From positions 20,382,001 to 20,446,000 of the forward strand of contig NC_135260.1 of assembly GCF_964204865.1 (NCBI RefSeq): 64,000 nucleotides of DNA, in the 5' to 3' direction. The stretch is from Styela clava. Lineage: Eukaryota; Chordata; Ascidiacea; Stolidobranchia; Styelidae. Made by a program: the position numbers and the translations under genes. Positions 33,227 through 43,589 of the stretch are shown here, one piece after another (position 1 is the stretch's first letter; each line of letters opens with the position of its first letter). Under the pieces are notes generated by a model. That model was not told the DNA's origin. It saw nothing but the letters and a program-made list of their open reading frames with translations, and did not search any database.

Positions 33227-34154
33227 CGGGGTGGCCAACACGTCGATCGCCACCTCTCGAGTAGTGGATCACGTCAGATGTTGAGTGAATTTAATAACAT
33301 ACCTCTAAAAACTGACTTGAACCAGTTTCATACAGCATAATTATGTTTTGTGTTTTCAAATAGGAAGAATACTGTATTGTAGCGGCGTAGCCTGCCCTAC
33401 ATGCGCGAAATATGGTATGCTCACACATAGAGTATTTGAGTCTGGGCCAGCTCCATAGAGCATATTATTACGTAACAAATGCAAGTTTCGCCGCTTAGAA
33501 GGTTTGGAATTGAACGTACCGATTCTCGAGTGTCGACGGTGTTGATTGACAAACGATCCCACAATAACTTTTGCAATATGCGAAAGTTATTATCTCACTC
33601 CAAGAGTAATGTAATAAATTTTATTTACAACGATAGCAGTGGCATCAGAATACCTAATTTCAAGCGATGGAAGAAACGGATTTGGAGAAAATTGCAATTT
33701 ATATACTGTTTTAGCAGTAGCCATTTAGGCAGTCGTGTTACATTTATGGTTTGAGAATATATATGTTTTACTGTTGAGATAATACATGGATACTTGCAAA
33801 GTTTTTCACAAAAATATCAACCCCTATGACTAAATATCAGACAGGCCTGAGATATGCATTGTAAGATTTGAACAAATCCTGAGTAAACGTTGAAATATTA
33901 ACTCCGGTACGATTACATATTCTAATTAACAAATTAAATAGAACGTGGAAAATACGAATGTTTGTAGGGATGTCATTAAGAATGAGCACACAGAGCCGAG
34001 CTTATACGCTGGAATTTTTTGTATGCGTGTGTGCAGTTCTCTGCATATTCAGTACTCATTCGTTTTTGTGTATGACCTTATTACCGATTAGTCGATCGCG
34101 ACCTATTTTGAAGATTTCAGTCGATCGCGGGCGAAAGCAGGTTGGCCACTTCTG
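33227..34154. mobile_element. Non-autonomous hAT element (GTGGCCAAC TIR, GTCGATCGC subterminal), 928 bp
   Basis: The left end CGGGGTGGCCAACACGTCGA is answered by the right-end complement CAGAAGTGGCCAACCTGC. Both ends carry GTCGATCGC subterminal repeats (33242 and 34114). Flanks GCCTATAC (33219-33226) and GCCTATGC (34155-34162) agree at seven of eight bases. No transposase is readable. Confidence 0.88.
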
Positions 34155-34162
34155 GCCTATGC

Positions 34163-34819
34163 CAATTGACGTTTGACATTTCAAAATTTCTGGTTTTACG
34201 TTCTTTTGTTTACCTCGTGACATTTCGACATCAAAAATAAATTAGACTAAAGTTATAAAAATAGTTAGGTTGCATACCGACCAGGTCAATTACGTAACGT
34301 TGTGTCTAAGCTATGAATTTTATTGTTACACTAAACAGTAGCTGTCATTGAAAATCACAATTCATACTGCTGAATAATCTCAGATATACTATAAGAGCTA
34401 AAAGATCAAATTTAATTTTAGACGAGTTTTGATGGTTAAAATGATTTAGTTTAAAATTGCGATTTATTAAAATTGAGAATGTAGCTTTGAAAGGGGTTTA
34501 AAAAGTGATAGCTTTATTTTGTGCATTATTAGACTTTAAATCTGCCGTGACGGTGTTGCTTTTTGGACGATACATTTTGCCTGAAATTTACCGAAGGTCA
34601 GTTCTAACGAAATTACAGGATTATATTGAGACTTAGAGTTACTTAAGACTCACGAAACGCCGGAATTAGATGATAAGGGGCACTGGGCTATTCCCGTAAT
34701 ATCGCTATACACGCATAAGCTTCATTATGATGTCATATATCAAATGTCGCTAAAATGCATTATGACATCATAAATGAATTTCAATTTTTATTTTTTGAAA
34801 TATGAAATATTTACATATT
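34163..34819. other. Spacer with a hairpin-forming inverted repeat at 34721-34778
   Basis: TTCATTATGATGTCATA (34721-34737) and TATGACATCATAAATGAA (34761-34778) are inverted copies apart from one inserted base, separated by 23 bases. Each contains a CRE-like TGATGTCA/TGACATCA. It may be a hairpin RNA, a transcription-factor site pair or a short fold-back element. Nothing else was recognised. Confidence 0.4.
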
Positions 34820-35107
34820 TATTCCGGGGAGAAGAAAGCCGATAAGACGGCGAACCACGGCCTCTCGTCCGGTTACCAGTCCATTTATTTGTTTTCGGAA
34901 GCATGGACTTGATGGTAGAGGAAGCCGTAACCGACCAGCGGTTACGTGAACCACCACCCTACGGCGGCGAGGAGTCCAGCAATCCTCTCGCGCATGATCA
35001 TCCCCGCATGGGATTCGAACCTGCGATCCCACGAAGGGTAATCAAAGATGCGGTGGCGAGCGTATTCCTGACGCTTAGTAGCACGATGCGCCACACCGCC
35101 AAGCCTA
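34820..35107 (-). mobile_element. tRNA-derived SINE, apparently full length
   Basis: Read on the minus strand from about 35107, a tRNA-like head (GGCTTGGCGGTGTGGCGCAT) leads to a perfect RNA polymerase III B box GGTTCGAATCC at 35021-35011. A body domain follows with GGTCGGTTACGGCTTCCTCT and CATGCTTCCGAAAACAAATA, then GGTAACCGGACGAGAGGCCG, ending in an AATAAATATG-type tail. The anticodon region does not fold into a canonical tRNA, so this is a SINE and not a functional tRNA gene. A 5'-truncated relative is at 22791. I believe similar SINEs occur in Ciona, from memory only. Confidence 0.85.
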
Positions 35108-35278
35108 ACAATATGGGCGTTGATAACACGTCATGTGTCAGACACCATAATACTATTTTCGAGATGGGATGATGGGCATTGCCCAGATAAGGTCAGATAA
35201 AACACAATGATAAATAAACTTATCATTTCATTCCTTAAAATAAGCACGTCTACGACAAAACGATCCCCAAACAGTAAT

Positions 35279-35312
35279 ACATATATATATATATATACTG
35301 TATATATAATTC
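35279..35312. repeat. AT-dinucleotide microsatellite
   Basis: An (AT)n tract interrupted by ACTGT (35279-35312). Similar short AT runs occur at 3857, 21083 and 60814. Confidence 0.7.
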
Positions 35313-35434
35313 ATAAAAAAGCTGTCTAGATATACTTATATATACATAAGTATTATTTTCCTATCTTTTTAAAAAAAAAAATTTAAAAAATAAAGGAAAT
35401 ATTAGGGTAAAATCTGTTTATTTAATTTCTAGGG

Positions 35435-37931
35435 CAGGGATGGCGAACCACTGGCCCGCGGATCACAAAGTGACCTCACCTCACTTTTTCGGTGACCCGC
35501 CAAGGTACGAATTAAATAAAAACATACTAACATATTAGTGATAAAAATTGATAAAACCGGCTCTAATTAAATTTGACAATAGGTAAACTATTATAATGTA
35601 CCATCAGTTGGGCAGTCAAGGAAGCGATAGCTCAAATTTTAATTTTCGGGTCGGTATGATAAGTTTCAAAACTCCCAATCTTGGGCGCACGTTTGCACCC
35701 GTGTATAGCGTTATGCAGCTATTGGCTGTGACGTCGTTTATGACATAATAATACAATTGATCTGTTCATATTTCGCAACGTCAAAAGGCAGACTGCAGAT
35801 TGTTTTAGGGGAATATACGAGAACTAGATGCTACTTTGCATTTTATTGGATTCTCGTCCACAACGCCGTTGGGAAACAAAATCCCCATAGGGGACACGAG
35901 ATGCTTACAGGAGGGGGGATGGCTGGCGCGAGAGGTCACACGATGGAATCGGAAATTTCCATACCGGTTGTTTCGCGGTGTAATAAATTTTTCTGTCTCG
36001 TCATATTCAATCTATGACAACTACAAGAATTCAAAATGTCTCTCTATTTTAATTCATTTGTGTTCAAGGTAACTTGCGGTTGCGGCGACTCACGACAAAA
36101 TAAACTCGCGGATCTAAAATACCACGCCGATCTGCGTACATAATAATGCGCTCATGCGAATTCGTTATCATCGTTAGAAACATCTGATATGAAATCCTAG
36201 ACAGTATATTTGATTTAGTACAATGAAAATACATACAAAGTATATTAGTAGCCTATATGAAAAATACATATTCATCGACTCGAAATCCCCACGGTACGGC
36301 TCCTGAGTCAGTCGTCGAGATTACCCACTCGTTATAGAAGCTGACTTTTTTAGGGGATATATAATGATTTTCTGTTAAATAAATTATTCAATCTATGATC
36401 CATATACATATTTAACATGGTTGCTTTGTTTATTTAATTGTGATAAATCAAATCAAAATAAACGCGCTACTCCTAAATACCACGGCAATCCGCCGACATA
36501 AAAAGGTGTGGCAAAGTCCCCCATTACATGTTGTTAATTCGTATTCTTACAAATTAGACCAATATTAGCTGTCCTTGCAACTCTTACTCCACTCTCGATT
36601 GATTTTGAGATATCACTGTTGGAGAAATTCCTAAGTCTGCGATAAAATCCTACGGGGAAAAATTCATTTTAAGTCGGTGGTTTTAGAACACTACAGGGGC
36701 GCCGCAGGCACAAGGAATTAATGAGGTTTGCAATGTGTAAGAAAGTGTTTTTAATCTGTCGCGGTCCACCCCAAAACAAAACTCATAATGTTTTCCGTTG
36801 TATTTTCAGTATTTTATAATGCCGCTTTTTCAATCAAGAAATTTTTGGTTGCGGATTCACTTCTTTATTCTATCTTTAGCATCTCGTCGCTAATGAATAT
36901 ATAATAAAAACTAACTCGTTTTTCTCGCAGGTGTCATGGTTCCATGCGAAAACAAAAAAGCAATTATCATCGTCTTCGCGGCACAAAAATATATTGGGGG
37001 AAATTTCTGATTTAGGCAGAAGAAACACCGAAATCAAGATTTTTACGGCTTAAATAACAGTCACGCTGACGAAAACAAAATGCAATCGCAAACGTCGTCA
37101 GCCACTTTATTTTTGGCGGTCAAGGGCCGGGGAAACGTCCACATGCATAATAACTATTGAAAAATGAACTGCTTTTCTTCATGCAAAAGATGTACATAAA
37201 TTCATTTGCACTTCCCATTTTGTAAACTGTATTGGTAGTGAAAGGTATTGGTAGTGAATTTTGGAGACGTTAGGCAAGCCAAGAAGTCTGTAATTGTTGT
37301 GTATATTTAACACACGGTAAATAATTTTTGTATTGCTCAAAAGTGATGAAGTAAACAAATGATTGAAATTTTACGAGTCCTATGTAAACGTTTAAGCAGA
37401 AAATACTTTAAGCGCAAAAAGCAATTAAGCATACGTTTTTTGCGTGTTTAGTTTAACTTAAAACTTAGTTTGACTTTACCAGGTATTGCAAACTGAGCGG
37501 GAAAGAGAGAATGTATAATGAACACTATTTGAGTATGGCTTTATACATCCGACAGTGAATGACGAAGTTGTACTCCGATGCGTTTTATGCCTAAACAATA
37601 TGAGCAATGACGCTATGAGACCAACACTCTTACAGCACCATCTTAATATAAAGCAACCTGGGGGTGACGCATGTAAAATTTTCAAAGGGGGGCGCGGCTC
37701 AAAAAGTTTAAGAACCACTGGTCTAGTAGCAGTAGGCCTCGTAGAATTGTGGCATAAAAAAGCCCAAAACTAAACAACACCAACTGAAGCTCATGAGGTT
37801 TGCAAGATAAGATACAGCAGCTAGTTTCGTATAGATACAAACATTGATTGAATATCTGTGACCCACACTCTTCCGTTCCGTGGTAAAAATATATTTTTGA
37901 CCCATTCATTGAAAAAGGTTCGCAATCCCTG
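35435..37931. mobile_element. Large non-autonomous hAT element (TIR CAGGGATGGCGAACC) with perfect TSD, 2.5 kb
   Basis: The left end CAGGGATGGCGAACCACTGG pairs with the right end GGTTCGCAATCCCTG. The flanking octamers are both TTCTAGGG (35427-35434 and 37932-37939), a perfect hAT duplication. Subterminal GTGACC/GGTCAC-type motifs are present on both sides. The interior has no readable transposase. It includes two related stretches (ATACCACGCCGATCTGCG near 36120, ATACCACGGCAATCCGCC near 36477) and a nested hAT at 36675-37720. The perfect flanks show that the whole assembly, nested insert included, can be treated as one insertion site. Confidence 0.93.
36675..37720. mobile_element. Nested hAT element (TIR CAGTGGTTCTTAAACTT)
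   Basis: The right end, read as complement, is CAGTGGTTCTTAAACTTTTT followed by GAGCCGCGCCCCCC. The left end is a diverged counterpart (CGGTGGTTTTAGAACACT, then AGGGGCGCCGC). No convincing 8-bp duplication remains. The end at 9707 belongs to the same TIR type. Confidence 0.6.
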
Positions 37932-37939
37932 TTCTAGGG

Positions 37940-39199
37940 TTTTTTAATTTTTTAGGTTGAAGTTTTCGGAATCCAGACTAATTCAGGCCCCTGGACTTCC
38001 GCCTTGACTATTAATAAATCCGACCAGGCCTCCCATTACCTATAGCTCTGACAACCCAAAACAAGCACCAGTCTCTTGGTTATAAAAGGTATTTATCCGA
38101 CATTTTGTTTCATTGGCATTGCTATATCATTATCTTATTGGTTTATGGGAGTAAGACACCATACCGGCGTTTGTAAGTTGTGTAAGATTGGCGGTATATT
38201 AAGACAAAATATGGTGACGCATATTGTGGTGCGTTGTTAAAGTATAAATAAGCAACATTTACCTCATACCTTATTTTGTCTCTCATTAAAAAATTTGAAT
38301 ACTATCTTTACGCACGTTTTTCATGATTGACAGACGTAGTTTAGCTTGAACAAAATGGAGAGGTTTTTAAGGTTATTGTCATGATCGGTGGGCAGTCTTT
38401 GCTAATTTAAAGCGACCTTCGAAGTACTGAAAGTGCGCATTTCGTGAATGAAAAATAAAAACAAGATTCAATACTACAATTAGTCATAATTTCTTTAAAA
38501 TGTAGTAGGTAGGACATAAATATAACCAAATACCTGTCACCTGAAGGCAAAATCGCAAGACAGGATAACACCGATTTATATACAAAGACCTCGATTTTTA
38601 TTCATGCGGAATTTCATTTGGAATTCTTATCAGCTATTTCACACTTTTCTAGTTACTATACGTTGTTTGAAGGTTCAATTTATTGTGACATGATTACCCA
38701 ATAAATATGGATATATGGAGAGATCTTGAACCAGCCACATCATCGCTGATTTCTATGTTTCATTTTTCATATAGATACACGTATTCAACATCACTATATA
38801 TTTCAAAATTTTGAATTACAATCAAAATGGAAAATCACTTTTTTTTTTCTTTTCTAGTTTTCAACCGAGCATATATTGAAAATTGTTAAAAAAAAAATAT
38901 TGCTTTGGGCCCCTTACTTGAATATTCGTATATTTTATAATTTCAGTCATTGTTCTTGATTCGAAGTTGTAGGTTCTTAGTTTGCTAATCTGATAAATAC
39001 ATTTCATTGCTTATTTCATTGATAATTGCAAGAATTGCCCAAGCAGAAAACGTGCTGCGTTTAATGACAACATTACCATAAATTGGGAAGTGTATGTGAT
39101 TGATACTTACACAGATCACACGTTGTTTTTATATTTATTGACATAATCTGGGATGACACTTCAAGCAATTTAGTCACATTTTTATCTTATTCGTTTAAA
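37940..39199. other. Intergenic, no gene seen
   Basis: AT-rich sequence with poly-T and poly-A runs; no exon or transposon end was recognised. Confidence 0.45.
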
Positions 39200-39207
39200 G
39201 TTCCAAT

Positions 39208-39852
39208 TAGAGATGTATCGGTATCGGCAATATCAGCCATTTTTTCGGCATCGAGTGAATTTAGACCGATATTTCCGATATATTTAGGTTTTAATCTCAT
39301 ACACTATGTTTTGAAAAATAAGTTAGAATACGGATGTTGGAATTCTTTTGGTGTGGAGAGATCATGTTCACGGTATTTTTCTCGTTAACTCTGAGCCATT
39401 CTAGTCCCCACCCCCGGAGTGGAAACGGACCTGACCTATTTTTAGCAACTTATCAGTCAAACTAGCTCAACTAATTTGACTATTTTTGATGTCAAATTTT
39501 TATATTGACATTTTTAATATTACATGGTAATTATGAAGAATTATATCATATTAAAATACAAAATACGACGTTGTATTGGCACGATATCTTGCGCACGCAA
39601 TTCAGTGTATTCGTTTGATAGAATAAGTAAACATTTATTTATTTACCAGCAACTATAGTAGTCAAACCCTATAAGTTTTCTGATTGAACACCGAGATTAC
39701 TAGCGTAAGTGCACAATGCATTTAAATCAATTAATGCATCTGGATCACAAACATCAATTTCTTTAAATCATCAGTTTTTTTAAAATATTGGCGTATGGGT
39801 ATCGGTATAGGCGTTTTTTTGTTGATATCGGATTGGTTTCGGTACATCTTTA
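39208..39852. mobile_element. hAT MITE (TIR TAGAGATGTACCGATA) with perfect TSD, 645 bp
   Basis: The left end TAGAGATGTATCGGTATCGG pairs with the right end complement TAAAGATGTACCGAAACC. Subterminal GGTATCGG repeats recur near 39205-39260 and 39795-39820. Both flanks are GTTCCAAT (39200-39207 and 39853-39860), a perfect 8-bp duplication. It is non-coding. Confidence 0.94.
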
Positions 39853-40389
39853 GTTCCAATATCTCAGGCTTGAATGTATTTTTTTATCTCTGGATTCGGC
39901 AACATGTATACATTTAAATGTAGCTCGTAGCAGGTCCGTCAGTGAATCTTTGTAACTCTGTTAATATTTGTTTCCAACGCGTATAAATGTAAGGCTTCTG
40001 TAAAAGTGTTCGCCTACTTTTGCAGATGAATGCTTCTATGTTCAATTTAATATAGCCTAATTTCCGCTGTTTATTGCGGCTTTTAATTATTTGTCATCTG
40101 CGATGGTCACGATTAACTGGAATAGCAAAATAGTTAAAGCTTGTGTAATCACTGTAATTCCATCAAATAATCAAATTTGCATTTGCTTCGGCAACGAAAC
40201 TAAACCGACAAGATTGTCGCATCAGATACAGTTTGTGCCGTTTGAACACTAAAATTAAGCAAGAGACTATCTTGTAACAATTTTTAGGATTTTTTCCGAA
40301 CAATATTTTTTTTTTTTGATCTCATTCATATAAGTCATACGAGAACATTTCATTGAGAAAGATTCCCAATTGGCATTGAATGCGGACGA

Positions 40390-41664
40390 TGATTCTTGAA
40401 GTTGACTGACTGCGGGCCAAAATGCGAAGAAGAAGAATATTCGCGGGCCAGAAAAAGGGCGCGAAGACACGGCTTCAGGGCGGGTTCAGGGCGCGCTCGA
40501 GCGGCCTTTAATTTTTTTGAAAAAGAGGCACTAAAATAGGCTGCAATATTGAATTTAGATACACCTAGCATCGCAGTTTGTTATGTAATACAATTAATAA
40601 TTGTAATAGTTACGTGATAGAATAACCGAGAAATAACAAGCACGACTTTCAACATGAAATTTGCAACTGATAATGACTAATGAAGTTACTTGCTCATCTG
40701 GCATACGGCCTCGTATAAATGGCTACTTATGGCTTGTTTTGTTATACAAAAAACATCCCAATGTATAAATATAAAAAAAAATGCCAACATAATTTAGTTG
40801 GTATTTTTTGTATATATATACGTGTGATTAGGGTTGGCTCAGATGTTCAAAACGTGGCTTTAATTCAGTACATTGTATTTGGAATAACGCATTCAGGTGA
40901 TTATCTGTCAGTCTGGACCGAAGTTTTGATTTGTTGTGCTGTTAGAAAGACTGATGTTGGAAAATTTACTTTTTATATCAGAAGAAATGACTTCCAAAAC
41001 TTACAGCATACATTGGCGGAAAAATTCCGCTTCAACAAACGGGCGATCATTTTAGCGATGTTGTGGGCTACGATATACCTGGACAATAACTTGGATTCAC
41101 TTTCATTTGACATTTTTTTGAACATGTTTGTTTGACTTTTGTATGAATTTAGCAATAAATTAAATTTTGAAATACGCGCGCCAACTGATCACAATTGAAG
41201 AATGCTTCGTCACATAATGGCGCCTAATGTTGCATTCCTTCAGAACTGGAATATTTTGTTGGCAAGAGGACAAATCGCTGAAGTTTGATTCTTTTCAATG
41301 AAGAAATAAGGACGCTGCCATTTACCTAAAAAACGTCTGTTTTCAGTGTCTAGTTTTGGATTTTTGACATCTTTAAGTTTTCTCAAATATAGGGCTGATA
41401 AATAAAATACTTCCGTATGTAATCCTAATAACGGTACGTATACATACGGTACCGGTATAATTGAATTGTTACGTGCTTAAACTGTAATAATGATGTAACA
41501 ATTGGCGGTATAAAAAACGCAAAAAGGTAAACCCATAGAGTGTTAAACGTATTAGTATTTATTCACGGTTAAAGTTTAACCGTTAAACTATTTTACTTCA
41601 GTTCGGCGGGCCATTTTGAATCGTTACGCGGGCCGTAGTTGGGCCGCGGTTTGGGGCCCCTCTG
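40390..41664. mobile_element. Probable hAT remnant (right TIR CAGAGGGGCCCCAAACC)
   Basis: The right end, read as complement from 41664, is CAGAGGGGCCCCAAACCGCG followed by GCCCAACTACGGCCCGCG. A GCGGGCC-rich patch at 40410-40505 looks like the corresponding subterminal region, but its terminus is eroded. A 138-codon open frame inside (40719-41135) has no recognised domain and is probably chance or decayed cargo. Confidence 0.45.
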
Positions 41665-42406
41665 CTTTAAATCAATTATTGCATTGGTCGATACATCTGC
41701 TTCTTTCAGATGATAACTTTGCCTTAGATATTTGGGAGTGTGGAATTGTGAGTTAATTAGTGTATAAACTAATTCCAATAATTGGCATGTCAACTTAAAC
41801 ATGTAGCTATTACTGACTGAAGTACTTCAGCCCTCGAAATCATGTTCTACGTTTCGTCCAGAAATTGGCAAGCAAGAAAGTTTTGGTCCAATCCACGGCG
41901 AAGCGGTAATTGCATAAAACTTCAGAATTCTTTACAACAAAAGCGTTAGTGTAGGCTATATGTCTGCAACTTTGGTGTCCAAAAAACACGCAGAAAGATT
42001 TGCGACATTCCACCAAGTCATCTACTAACTCTCGGCATCCTATGGAACTTTACAGGTTTCCACGAATCTCGGGCATCGGACATTTTGATTGGCGGTGAAA
42101 ATATTTTGCGCCTTGTTATATATATCATCGTGTTGGTACATTGTCCCAAAAATGATGATATAGAGTAATAGAGATACTATATTGTTTGTTAAACGAATAA
42201 CGTTTAATTTCTCATATATTTCTCTGCTCCTAGAATTTTTTTTTTTTCACTTCCATTGAATTCACAGTTTTGCACGTAATATTGTATTTGTATAATATTT
42301 TTGGCGCAGGAAGAAATATAAGATTTATCCTTAATATTATTTGTTCGCAAATCTAACTACATTTATCGAAGTTTTTCGTAAAATTGCGATTAGTTTTTCT
42401 CTCATA
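41665..42406. other. Spacer, nothing seen
   Basis: No exon, RNA gene or transposon end was recognised in this AT-rich stretch. Confidence 0.4.
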
Positions 42407-42415
42407 CATGCTCGT

Positions 42416-42524
42416 GTACTCCTGAAGTATGCGCACCAAGATGTCGCATAACCTGAACCCTAACCTGGTACACAACCTGAGTTCAGGTTGTGCGCCATCT
42501 TGGTGCGCATACTTCAGGAGGTCC
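42416..42524. mobile_element. Fold-back MITE, family A copy 2, with perfect 9-bp TSD
   Basis: The arms CTCCTGAAGTATGCGCACCA and GGTGCGCATACTTCAGGAG form a near-complete hairpin with a short CCTAACCTGGTACA core. Both flanks are CATGCTCGT (42407-42415 and 42525-42533). A 9-bp duplication is typical of Mutator-like elements. Confidence 0.92.
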
Positions 42525-43479
42525 CATGCTCGTCTATAGTTCTTCGTGTACAGTGATTTTTAACCGTTGCTTGGTACCGAAGACAAGAAAAAGGAAAATC
42601 AGTAATATATATGAGTGTAAACCGAACATGAGCTGTTACACGTATTATCACACCTGGAATATGTATTACGTTTTAGAATATGCGCATTTTGTGAGTAGTG
42701 CGCGTGAGCACCCGATGGTTACAACATGAAAACTATTCAAGTTCAAAAAATCGTGGTCCAAATTTACCAATATATAAAAATAAATAGAACTACAATGCAT
42801 ATGCACACATTTCACATATGTCCTTATAACAGGCCGTAATAAGCGTATTAAAATGGTAATAAACTGGTAGTAATAACCCTTTTCCATAGCCGACTTCCAT
42901 ACAGTCGGTTAGTAATCATTTGAAATATTAAATTTAGAAATACCGTCTTATACCCTTTGCTCATTTACTGGATGAATATCGAGATTCTAATATACAATCG
43001 TGTTCGTGATTTCACCATAACATCTATGCGACGCAATCTCCGGATAAGTCGAAGCACTATATACGGCCACCTCGTGGTGTCTGTAGAACATTTCAGGAGA
43101 TTATGGAAACTCATACCCTACGTGTAGAAACAAGGCTTGTATCGTGCAAAAATCAGGCTACAGGATTGATTGTGTGCTTGTTTGCTCATAACTTTGTCCG
43201 AGGCGGAGGTGTGAGTTACTTATTAAACCTATGGGTGTTAGTATTTTTCTTCTCGCTGTTGTTATGAACTAATCGCTTTTCTTTTTAATTACAAGATCAA
43301 TTGCTTTGAAATTTTCAGTGGGTAATGATTGTGTTTGTCGCTAAGGCTATTTTTTTTATTCATTTTTGAAATGTATGTCGTCTCTATGGGATTCGTTTTT
43401 TGTGCGAGATGACGTCATCAAAATTAAAACTCACCACCTTATGGCGGTTCCGCGTTCGCGTTGGTTCCCTTCTGGTGAA

Positions 43480-43589
43480 CAGCAAATACGTGAAAACTGT
43501 GGTACCGGTAGTCTACTGTGAGAAACTGCATACTCGTACTACTTCGTTCTGGCTTTCGTGACCATTTATTTGAGCATTGCTCTCCTGTT
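43480..43589 (+). repeat. Dispersed repeat copy 2 (partner at 22297-22402)
   Basis: It shares GCATACTCGTAC.ACT.CGTT and CTTTCGTG..CAT.TATTTGA with the copy at 22297, in the same order. The similarity fades on both sides and no terminal repeats were seen. Confidence 0.55.

Noticed and set aside
35011..35021. Possible tRNA gene with a perfect B box
   Set aside because: The head does not fold as a functional tRNA and continues into a SINE body with a tail; a truncated copy exists at 22791.
40719..41135. 138-codon open frame
   Set aside because: There is no domain I know. It is surrounded by hAT-like sequence and its composition suits chance in AT-rich DNA.
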